A stretch of DNA of 64,000 nucleotides from Muricauda sp. SCSIO 64092 (lineage in GTDB: Bacteria > Bacteroidota > Bacteroidia > Flavobacteriales > Flavobacteriaceae), in the NCBI RefSeq assembly GCF_023016285.1, contig NZ_CP095413.1:5284501-5348500 (forward strand), written 5' to 3'. Made by a program: the position numbers and the translations under genes. Below the pieces are notes generated by a model. That model saw only the letters and a program-made list of their open reading frames with translations, was not told the origin of the DNA and did not search any database. The stretch's first letter is position 1. The number at the start of each line of letters is the position of its first letter. Shown piece by piece: positions 42,235 through 49,748 of this stretch.

Positions 42235-43013
42235 GAAAAAAGATGAATTTGAAGTCCGTTCCCAATCAGCACGCGAACACCTACCAAAAAGACCAGAACA
42301 GCCGTCAATATCCGAATGCCCTTTGGGGAAATCTTCACTAAGGTCATACGGACCCCTAACTGTCCTCCAATGAAAACGGCCAATATCAGACCTAACAATT
42401 CCGGCCAGAATACCTCAAAAGTACCACTGGTCACCAAACCTGTAATCCCTGAAATGGAATTCACCAAAATGAAGAAACTCGCCAAAGCAGCTATGTTCAA
42501 TGGCTTATCCCATTTCATATAATTCAGGATCGGGGCTAAAAATATGCCCCCTCCAATACCGACAAGGCCGGATAACAGGCCCACTCCACCCCCAATCCCA
42601 TAAGAAAACCAGAGCGGATACTTAGAAGGTTGGTAATTGGATTGTAGGTTCAATGTCTGAAAAATCAAAGAAAGTGCAGCCAATATCAATGCAATTCCCA
42701 GTAAGATAAAAAAGATATGTTCCTCCAGGCGAAATACCGCACCAATAAATGCCAAAGGAATACTGGTCAGTATAAAAGGTAAAAATTTCTTGAACTTCAG
42801 GTGGCCTGCCCTATAAAACAGGAAACAACTCCCGGAAACCACAACGAGATTACAGACCAATGCCGTACTTCGTATGACAAAAAAGGGGGTAATGGAAAGG
42901 GCCAAAATGGCCAAATAACTGGACCCACCTCCAAAGCCTACGGAAGAATAAAGCAGTGCAATACAGAAAAAGGCAAGTACCAAGAGGATAAATTCACCCC
43001 ATTCTAGTGACAT
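42231..43013 (-). CDS. TauE/SafE family sulfite/anion exporter
   Basis: The 260-aa protein has eight predicted membrane helices and the two family motifs GFGGGSSYLAILAL (residue ~27) and GLLSGLVGIGGGIFLAPIL (~139). The substrate is likely a sulfur oxyanion or sulfonate. In a Moco cluster it may export sulfite or thiosulfate from sulfur transfer, or help move oxyanions; this is inference. Overlaps moeB by 10 bp and moeA by 4 bp. Confidence 0.9.
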   Translation of the reverse strand: MSLEWGEFILLVLAFFCIALLYSSVGFGGGSSYLAILALSITPFFVIRSTALVCNLVVVSGSCFLFYRAGHLKFKKFLPFILTSIPLAFIGAVFRLEEHIFFILLGIALILAALSLIFQTLNLQSNYQPSKYPLWFSYGIGGGVGLLSGLVGIGGGIFLAPILNYMKWDKPLNIAALASFFILVNSISGITGLVTSGTFEVFWPELLGLILAVFIGGQLGVRMTLVKISPKGIRILTAVLVFLVGVRVLIGNGLQIHLFS

Positions 43014-44071
43014 AACATGGAAATTTGGTTCATTCCTCCCTCAATGCTGTATATTTTTGCATTGGGATGGGCCTGGACGAGTTGTTGCGCGGCCTGGGCA
43101 CTCCGTTTACCGGATTGGCAAACTAGATATATAGGGGTTTTAAAATCAATTTGATGAAGTGTTTCGCCCAAAGTGGGCAATGGGATGTTTACCGCTCCCT
43201 CCCAATGGTTTTCCTCAAACTCCTTCAATGAGCGAACATCTATAACTTGTTTTGGATGGTCCAAAGCCAGGAATTCAGTGGCATCCAGGTTTAGGTCTAT
43301 GGAACAAGGTGGAGAGCCGTAGGAGTCGGCCAATAGTTCCATCGCTTTATTCTTTGGATTTGCATTAAATTGTACCAATCGGTTTTCTTGAGACAGTCCA
43401 TTGTATATCAATAGTTTTCCAGATAACACCTCTCCTACTCCAGTTAAGATTTTAACCACTTCCAACGCCTGAAGACTTCCTACAATACCAGGAATTACAC
43501 CGAGAACACCATTTTCATCGCAGTTTGGTATTTCTTCCATACGCGGCATCTTTGGGAACAAACAGCGGTACGTGGGACCGTCATTATGGTTAAAAACGCT
43601 AACCTGTCCTTCAAAATCATGCAATGCGCCATAAACAAAAGGCTTGCCCAATATCACACAAGCATCGTTTACCAGATAACGTGTGGCAAAATTATCGGAC
43701 GCATCCACTACTACATCATAGTCTTTGATGATTTCCAGGGCATTGTCCTTGGTTAAGTAAGCCGGGATGACGGTGATGGAGGTTTGTGGATTTTGCTTTT
43801 TCAACTTCGTTGCCGCCACCTGTACCTTGGATTGGCCTACTTCCGCCTCAGTATACAGTACTTGCCGATGTAGATTATGGAGTGCAATGGTGTCATTATC
43901 CATAATACCCAAAGCCCCAACACCCATGGCGTTCAGGTACTGGACAACGGGCACACCCAAACCTCCTAAACCAATTATTAATACCTGACTATCAGCTAAT
44001 TTTAATTGATTATCTAAACCAAAGCTTTCAAGATTAATCTGTCTTTGATATTTCGATAAACCTGGAATCAT
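43004..44071 (-). CDS. moeB: MoeB/ThiF-type adenylyltransferase with C-terminal rhodanese domain
   Basis: Starting at ATG 44071 (MIPGLSKYQRQINLESFG) gives 355 aa. It has the ATP-binding VLIIGLGGLGVPVVQYL, the adenylation DVVVDASDNFATRYL and a zinc/catalytic segment (YRCLFPKMP). A C-terminal rhodanese domain from ~255 carries IDVRSLKEFEENHWEGAVNI and the active-site loop CQSGKRS. It adenylates the MoaD C-terminus and probably hands over sulfur through the rhodanese Cys. The start overlaps the mobA stop by 4 bp, so I reject a longer upstream start. Confidence 0.92.
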   Translation of the reverse strand: MIPGLSKYQRQINLESFGLDNQLKLADSQVLIIGLGGLGVPVVQYLNAMGVGALGIMDNDTIALHNLHRQVLYTEAEVGQSKVQVAATKLKKQNPQTSITVIPAYLTKDNALEIIKDYDVVVDASDNFATRYLVNDACVILGKPFVYGALHDFEGQVSVFNHNDGPTYRCLFPKMPRMEEIPNCDENGVLGVIPGIVGSLQALEVVKILTGVGEVLSGKLLIYNGLSQENRLVQFNANPKNKAMELLADSYGSPPCSIDLNLDATEFLALDHPKQVIDVRSLKEFEENHWEGAVNIPLPTLGETLHQIDFKTPIYLVCQSGKRSAQAAQQLVQAHPNAKIYSIEGGMNQISMLCH

Positions 44072-44661
44072 CCTAACTTTTCCTTTGCCAATTGGTATTC
44101 CTCCATGGAATTGGCGTTGAACAAAAAATCTTCTTGGGAAGGTTCCACCAATTGGATATCCGAATTGATCAAAAACTTTCTTGGGCAAGAGCTTTGCACC
44201 GTTTTTAGGTATTCTTTTGCCGCGACCAGGGCCTGTGGTTCCCATATGGCTATCAAGGGTTCCGGCAATCCAGAGCCTTTGGCTGAAAAAGCTGTAGCCA
44301 CTTTGTCCTGGTTTCGATGGGAAACCAGTTCGTACAATCCCTTTTTGTCCAAAAGTGGTAAGTCGCAGGCCAAAACCAACCAGGCTACGTTGGGATGTGC
44401 GGAATGTGCACTTAGTATGCCATTAAAAGGACCACGGTATGTATTTTGATCGGTGATAACCGGCATATGGTCCGGGAAGGATTGGAGTTGGTCCTGTCGG
44501 GCACTGAAGTACACGTTATCACAAAACCCTTCGGCCAACTCAAAAAGATACTCCCGTTGGGGTTTTCCATGATAGGTCAATAAGCCCTTATCATTTCCCA
44601 TACGGTTGCTTTGGCCCCCGGAAAGGATCAAACCATAGAGTCTAGGTGGTTTGCTGTTCAT
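44068..44661 (-). CDS. mobA: Molybdenum cofactor guanylyltransferase
   Basis: The 197-aa protein has the signature GLILSGGQSNRMGNDKGLL (residues 10-28), VLACDLPLLD metal site and GPFNGILSAH. MobA makes the guanine dinucleotide form of Moco. The cluster thus carries both a MobA and a MocA homologue; which one serves the adjacent hydroxylase is open. First gene of the downstream half of the cluster, after a 90-bp gap behind moaA. Confidence 0.9.
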   Translation of the reverse strand: MNSKPPRLYGLILSGGQSNRMGNDKGLLTYHGKPQREYLFELAEGFCDNVYFSARQDQLQSFPDHMPVITDQNTYRGPFNGILSAHSAHPNVAWLVLACDLPLLDKKGLYELVSHRNQDKVATAFSAKGSGLPEPLIAIWEPQALVAAKEYLKTVQSSCPRKFLINSDIQLVEPSQEDFLFNANSMEEYQLAKEKLG

Positions 44662-44751
44662 TGTAGTCCTTACTATTTCTCTGTTACACCTGTAGTATCC
44701 TATAGTGGGAAACCCATTGGTTATTTCTATTTGTTTTTAACTAGGACCTCG

Positions 44752-45738
44752 CTACCCCCCTATTGAGGTCATGCTATTGTCAAAAACCGAGGCTTGATGT
44801 TCTTTTTGTGCATCAAAGCCCGTTTTGGCCCTTGTTCCTATGGCGCCCAAAATGGCCTCCCTGATTTTTTCCCCGGAGTTTTCGCCCCTAACCAAATCCC
44901 GGACATTGGTTTTGGGTTTTCCATAAAGGCAGGTAATCACATCCCCCTTTGCCGTGACCCGTAATCGATTGCAGCTTCCGCAAAATGTTCGACTGAAGGA
45001 TGGGATGATTCCAAACGTACCCTTATGTCCTTCAATTTTATAGTTGATGGACGTTGACGTTTTGGGAGAATCCAGTTTTTGGTAATGCGGATAATGCCCT
45101 TTTATATACTCCAAAATGGTTTTATAATCCCATTTAATGCTCCCAAAGGAACGGGAACCTCCATTAAAGGGCATTTCCTCCAAAAACCGAACCGATACCG
45201 GATAGTTCTTCATGGCTTCCAAAATAGGCAGGATGTCCTGCTCATTCTGTCCATCCAGGACAATGAAATTGATACGTACATTGAAGCCTTCCTCAATCAA
45301 CCGTATCAGGTTTTCCATAACCACCTCATAATTGTCCCTTCGGGTTATCCGCCGAAACGTCTCTTTATCGATGGCATCCAAACTCACGTTGACATTTTGG
45401 ACCCCCAATGCCTTAAGCTCGGTAATATGGGAACCTATCAATGTGGCATTGGTCGTTACGGAGATATCCTTCAACCCCTCCAGTGGTGCCAGAAAGCGTA
45501 ACAGTTCCATTAAATCCTTACGTACAAAGGGTTCACCTCCGGTCAAGCGAATTTTATCGATTCCCATATCAATCAAGAGTTGGGCAACGAACTTCAATTC
45601 GTCCGTAGTCAATAGCTGTTCCCTTTTGGCAAAGTTTATCCCCTCTGCGGGCATGCAATAGTTGCAACGGAGATTGCAACGATCGGTCACTGCCAATCGC
45701 AAATAATTGATTTGTCTTCCATGGTTATCAATCAGCAT
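44752..45738 (-). CDS. moaA: GTP 3',8-cyclase (radical SAM)
   Basis: The 328-aa protein has the radical-SAM cluster motif CNLRCNYC (residues 20-27), KIRLTGGEPFVR, a second [4Fe-4S] site FCGSCNRLRVTAKGDVITC in the C-terminal part, and the conserved C-terminal Gly-Gly (MTSIGG). It catalyses the first step of Moco synthesis. It needs MoaC as partner, which is not in this window. Lies 9 bp behind the transglutaminase gene. Confidence 0.96.
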   Translation of the reverse strand: MLIDNHGRQINYLRLAVTDRCNLRCNYCMPAEGINFAKREQLLTTDELKFVAQLLIDMGIDKIRLTGGEPFVRKDLMELLRFLAPLEGLKDISVTTNATLIGSHITELKALGVQNVNVSLDAIDKETFRRITRRDNYEVVMENLIRLIEEGFNVRINFIVLDGQNEQDILPILEAMKNYPVSVRFLEEMPFNGGSRSFGSIKWDYKTILEYIKGHYPHYQKLDSPKTSTSINYKIEGHKGTFGIIPSFSRTFCGSCNRLRVTAKGDVITCLYGKPKTNVRDLVRGENSGEKIREAILGAIGTRAKTGFDAQKEHQASVFDNSMTSIGG

Positions 45739-45747
45739 AACCCTAAA

Positions 45748-46383
45748 TTAAAAACGATATTCGACAATTCCATTATCCAAATCAAAAATTTCGGGATAAT
45801 GTTCTCGTAAATTTTGAATCATAAAGTCCAAGGGAACATCTTCAAAATGCCCGTAATCTTCCAGATACTCCATGAATTTCTGCCCCTCTTCATTGTATTC
45901 CTGAAATATGGAATCCGTTGTCCCATCAAACTCCAATGGTTTCACATTGCACTTATCGCAGAGTGCCTTGTTAAAAGCCGGGGTGGCTTTTACCCACTGA
46001 TTGTCCAAGAAAACGTCCACCATACCATGCGGTGTCAAAATATTGGTGCCAAAACGCTCCGTTAAGCGTTCCACGGCAATATGATTGGTCACTTTGGCAA
46101 AATGTAAACGTGCGGGTATCCCCAACCCCCGAAGACATGCTGTTAAAAGGACTGCTTTCTCCACGCAATGTCCTTCCGATTTTTTGGCAATGGTGCTGGC
46201 ACGATAATTCTCGGGGTTCAAACTGATTTGATAGGGATTGTAACGCCACCTGTCCCGTATGACCAGATACATACCCTTTGCCTTTTCCATGGGGGACAGT
46301 TCCTCCGATGTAAAAGGCGAAATCAAGTCCTGAATAGCCGCAGAATCATAGTCCAAATATGTGGTTGCTTTTATATACTCCAT
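45748..46383 (-). CDS. Transglutaminase-like cysteine protein in the Moco cluster
   Basis: I use the ATG at 46383, 4 bp after the moaD stop; a GTG further up would overlap moaD. The 211-aa protein shows the transglutaminase-like fold: catalytic Cys in SEGHCVEKAVLLTACLRGLG, His in TPHGMVDVFLDNQWV and the following Asp/Asn. These domains act as peptidases or amide-bond enzymes. Sitting between moaD and moaA where moaE or moaC might be expected, it may process a cluster protein. Function unproven. Confidence 0.8.
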   Translation of the reverse strand: MEYIKATTYLDYDSAAIQDLISPFTSEELSPMEKAKGMYLVIRDRWRYNPYQISLNPENYRASTIAKKSEGHCVEKAVLLTACLRGLGIPARLHFAKVTNHIAVERLTERFGTNILTPHGMVDVFLDNQWVKATPAFNKALCDKCNVKPLEFDGTTDSIFQEYNEEGQKFMEYLEDYGHFEDVPLDFMIQNLREHYPEIFDLDNGIVEYRF

Positions 46384-46387
46384 AACC

Positions 46388-46642
46388 TTACCCACCACTC
46401 ACAGGAGGAATTAATGCAATTTCATCATAGGAATTCACTTCGGTTTTATCATCTGCATATGAATTATTGACCGCAATGGCCAAAGATGATAATTTATTGA
46501 GTTCGGGATAGGCATTCCCAAGAAATTGCCGTAATTCCCCTACATTCTTGGGCAATTTCCTCCCATTGATAGTTGTACTTGGTATAGAAAGCGAAGGGCT
46601 ACCAATGATATCCTTGGTAACCCCAAATAATAAAATAGTCAT
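46388..46642 (-). CDS. moaD: MoaD/ThiS family sulfur carrier
   Basis: The 84-aa ubiquitin-fold protein has the essential C-terminal Gly-Gly (LIPPVSGG), adenylated by MoeB and converted to thiocarboxylate. Other family features are MTILLFGVTKDIIG at the start and VNSYDEIALIPP before the tail. The second subunit of MPT synthase, MoaE, is not encoded nearby. Confidence 0.92.
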   Translation of the reverse strand: MTILLFGVTKDIIGSPSLSIPSTTINGRKLPKNVGELRQFLGNAYPELNKLSSLAIAVNNSYADDKTEVNSYDEIALIPPVSGG

Positions 46643-46649
46643 ATATGAT

Positions 46650-48884
46650 TTATCCGATTATTTCTTGTTTTTTAGGTTTTAATAACTCTGGAAACTTGGC
46701 AAAGGGCTGTTTATAGAGACGGTTCCCGGTGGCTGCTTTTAAGGCATTGGCCACGGCCCCACCAGCTGGAGGCAAAGTGGGTTCGCCCAGTCCAGTGGGT
46801 GCAATTTCGTTTTCTATGAAATGGGTCTCCACCAAAGGTGCTTCCTTCATCCGTATCAATCGGTAACGGTCATAATTGCTGGCCAGGGGTTTTCCGTTCT
46901 CAAAACCAAAATCACCATACATGGCATGTCCAATACCATCCAGTATACCTCCTTCAATCTGATTTAAAGCCCCTAAAGGATTGACGACAATTCCACAATC
47001 CACAACACACGTTACTTTCTTTATCACGGGCTGTCCGTTTTCAATCTCAACATCGGCCACTTCCGCAACGTGGGTATTGTGGCAATAGTAATTCACAAAA
47101 CCTTGATAAACATTGCTGGGTTTTGTTCCCCAACCCGATTTCTCAACGGCGGTCTCAATTACCTTAATCATGCGTTCCGGGGAATATTGAATACGTTCAT
47201 CAGCCTCGGCATCCACTTTTTTAAGTAGATCAATACGCATTTGAACTTTGTCCACTTCCATTAACTCTGCAAGCTCGTCAAAGAAGCTCTGTTCCGCGAA
47301 AGCCAGGAAATTGGTGTAGGGCGCACGCCAGGCACCTGTGGTAATATTACTTTTGTACACGGCGGCATCCACTTTATAGTTTGCGATGGCTCCCGCCGGG
47401 AAAAAGTTAGGGATGAGTCCGTACATATTGGAGTTTACGGCTGCTTCTTTTAAATGGTATGCCGTCACCTTCCCGTCTTTTACCCCCGCTTTGATCCGAT
47501 ACTTCAAGGCCATGCGGTAGATACCATCATTCATATCATCCTCACGGGTATAGACCACTTTGACGGGTTTTCTGATCTTGTCCGCAATTTCTGCGGCCTC
47601 CAACACAAAATCCCCATATAGCCTTCGACCAAAACCACCTCCTTGTCGGGTCATTTCCAACTCGATTTCTTCCGGTTTTCTGTCGAGCATTGCAGAAACG
47701 GCACCGGCCTTCCATGCCGGTGTTTGTATGGGGCCAACCAAATGTACTTTCTCATCGGTGATATGGGCATAAAAATTCATGGGCTCCATGCAATTATGGG
47801 GAAGGAATGGTGCTTCATACGTCCGCTCAAGAATTTGATCGGCCTCGGCAAAGGCCTTTTCCACATTGCCATCCTCACGCATGGTATTGAATTCCTTGCC
47901 ATCCAATAATTCGTTCATTACCTTATCGTGGTCTTCCGTACTTTCCATCTTTACATCATCTTCCCACGCCGCCTCAATGCTTTCTTTTGCTTTGAATGCC
48001 TGCCAGGTGGTCTTTGCCACCACGACTACCTTATCACTGGTTGAGAGAATATTGGCAATGTTGGGTTGTGCTTCAATAAGTTTTCTGGCTTTATCACCAA
48101 TGGTGAGCACCTCCAAAACACCGGGCATTGATTTTGCTTCGCTGGCGTCAAAGGAAGTTAGTTTTTGTCCAAATGCCGGTGGCCTGACCACAGCGGCATA
48201 GACCATGCCTTCTGCTTTGTAATCCAAACCAAATAAAGGTTTCCCTGTAATGATTTCATCAATATCCACGTTTTGGGCATCCTTACCAATAATTTTATAA
48301 TCCTTGGGTTTTTTCAACGTAACGTTTTCCGGAACCTCCAATTGGGCAGCTTCGGTCACTACTTCCCCATAGCCCAAGGTTTCCCCATTCGGATTGGTAA
48401 TTACACCTTCACTGACCGTACATTGGGAAGCGTCCACTCCCCAGCGCGCCGCAGCCGCATTGACCAACATTTGTTTGGCCGTGGCTCCGGTCTGCCGAAG
48501 GGCATCCCAACCATGCCTAAGGGATTGACTTCCTCCAGCTACCTGCCTTTCAAAGTTTTCCGTATCCAATTTCCCCTGGACCACGTGAACATTTTTCCAA
48601 GCCACGTCCAATTCTTCCGCGATGATCATTGGCATGGAGGTTTTTACCCCTTGTCCAATCTCCGGATTGGGGGAAAAAATGGTGACCACCCCATTTTCAG
48701 CTATTTTGATAAAAGCATTAAAATCTTTGTAATCCAAGTTGGAAAGATCTACGGGTGGTTCTATCTTCACTTGCGGTTTACACGCCTGAAACAGGTTGAA
48801 ACCGATTAACATTCCGCCTCCGGCCAAACTTGTGGTCCGCATGAAGGCCCTTCTGCTAAATGCCATTTTAGTATTTGTTGCCAT
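46650..48884 (-). CDS. Molybdopterin-binding subunit of a Tat-exported Mo hydroxylase
   Basis: The 744-aa large subunit (CoxL/IorB-type) has a Tat signal with SRRAFM (residues 9-14) and a hydrophobic stretch ending FQACK. Mo-binding blocks include PEIGQGVKTSMPM, QGKLDTENFERQVAGGSQS, FGRRLYGDF, GAWRAPYTNFLAF and a late GLGEPTLPPAGGAVANAL with the conserved catalytic Glu. Two-subunit enzymes of this kind (isoquinoline 1-oxidoreductase or aldehyde oxidase type) lack a FAD subunit and pass electrons through the [2Fe-2S] protein. Substrate unknown. Confidence 0.9.
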   Translation of the reverse strand: MATNTKMAFSRRAFMRTTSLAGGGMLIGFNLFQACKPQVKIEPPVDLSNLDYKDFNAFIKIAENGVVTIFSPNPEIGQGVKTSMPMIIAEELDVAWKNVHVVQGKLDTENFERQVAGGSQSLRHGWDALRQTGATAKQMLVNAAAARWGVDASQCTVSEGVITNPNGETLGYGEVVTEAAQLEVPENVTLKKPKDYKIIGKDAQNVDIDEIITGKPLFGLDYKAEGMVYAAVVRPPAFGQKLTSFDASEAKSMPGVLEVLTIGDKARKLIEAQPNIANILSTSDKVVVVAKTTWQAFKAKESIEAAWEDDVKMESTEDHDKVMNELLDGKEFNTMREDGNVEKAFAEADQILERTYEAPFLPHNCMEPMNFYAHITDEKVHLVGPIQTPAWKAGAVSAMLDRKPEEIELEMTRQGGGFGRRLYGDFVLEAAEIADKIRKPVKVVYTREDDMNDGIYRMALKYRIKAGVKDGKVTAYHLKEAAVNSNMYGLIPNFFPAGAIANYKVDAAVYKSNITTGAWRAPYTNFLAFAEQSFFDELAELMEVDKVQMRIDLLKKVDAEADERIQYSPERMIKVIETAVEKSGWGTKPSNVYQGFVNYYCHNTHVAEVADVEIENGQPVIKKVTCVVDCGIVVNPLGALNQIEGGILDGIGHAMYGDFGFENGKPLASNYDRYRLIRMKEAPLVETHFIENEIAPTGLGEPTLPPAGGAVANALKAATGNRLYKQPFAKFPELLKPKKQEIIG

Positions 48885-48902
48885 CTGAATTCCTTGTTTG
48901 GG

Positions 48903-49364
48903 TTAACGCATGTTTTCAGCAGCTTTTTCCACTGCCCTATAGATTCGGTTGTAACTGGCACACCTACAAATATTGCCGTTCATGGCATTTTTGATTTCAT
49001 CCTCCGTTGGGTTGGGATTGCCCTCTAAGAATGCGGAAGCCGTCATGATCTGTCCTGCCTGGCAATATCCACATTGTGGAACGTCAATTTCCTTCCAGGC
49101 CTGTTGAACGGGATGTTCCCCAAATTCCGATAGGCCTTCAATTGTAGTGATCGATTTTCCTTCCACCTGTTCCAAGGTCATGGTACAACTCCGCATGGCC
49201 GTTCCATCTACATGGACCGTGCAGGCACCACATACATTTATTCCACAACCATACTTTGTTCCAACTAGGTCTAAATGATCCCGCAGTACCCAAAGTAAAG
49301 GTGTATCTGCGGCTACATCAACGGACTGGGATACTCCGTTGACGGTAATCTGATACGTTGGCAT
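48903..49364 (-). CDS. [2Fe-2S] subunit of the Mo hydroxylase
   Basis: The 153-aa protein has an N-terminal plant-type ferredoxin site (CGINVCGACTVHVDG) and a C-terminal second cluster (CGYCQAGQIM ... NICRCASYNRI), the standard CoxS/IorA layout. There is no signal peptide, so it should be co-exported with the Tat-tagged large subunit, which begins 18 bp downstream. First gene of the cluster. Confidence 0.93.
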   Translation of the reverse strand: MPTYQITVNGVSQSVDVAADTPLLWVLRDHLDLVGTKYGCGINVCGACTVHVDGTAMRSCTMTLEQVEGKSITTIEGLSEFGEHPVQQAWKEIDVPQCGYCQAGQIMTASAFLEGNPNPTEDEIKNAMNGNICRCASYNRIYRAVEKAAENMR

Positions 49365-49748
49365 AGCTTTTTGATTTCTGTTCTCCTGTTGAAGGTACCA
49401 AAATTTGAAGTTGCCCTGCCTTTTTTAACCGTAGAAGGACGGCTTTTAACTTTTTTTTACGAACCCTGTTTAAGGATAAGGTCCCTAAATGAAAGCTGAT
49501 GCTCCGGTCCCAAGGCTCGCCTGCAAAACCCTGTTGCGCTCACTTTGGACAAACCCAAACAAAGGCCAGAGGTTTTTGATGTCAAAAAGTTTTCCAAGAC
49601 CTACGTTCCCGTCCATTGGATATCCCGGAACCATTTGAATTCAATGCAAGAATCCCTGCTTTTTCTTTTTTTGATTTTTTTTAGGTATTTTGTTGCAACT
49701 GGATTTACGTTCAAAATCTCGCGTTATAGTATTTAAGTTCACTTCCAT
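49365..49748. other. Divergent intergenic region between Mo cluster and glucan-locus regulator
   Basis: There is no credible gene. TTTAAC occurs twice 21 bp apart (49424 and 49445), similar to the core of the repeats behind the regulator gene at 52545; the match is short and may be chance. No clear TAnnTTTG/TTG pair was recognised for either gene. Confidence 0.35.

Noticed and set aside
44072..44245. Longer start for moeB
   Set aside because: The extension lies antisense to no signal and inside mobA; the ATG at 44071 overlaps the mobA stop by the usual 4 bp.
44662..44751. Molybdenum cofactor riboswitch before mobA
   Set aside because: The 90-bp gap shows no convincing multi-stem structure and is too short.
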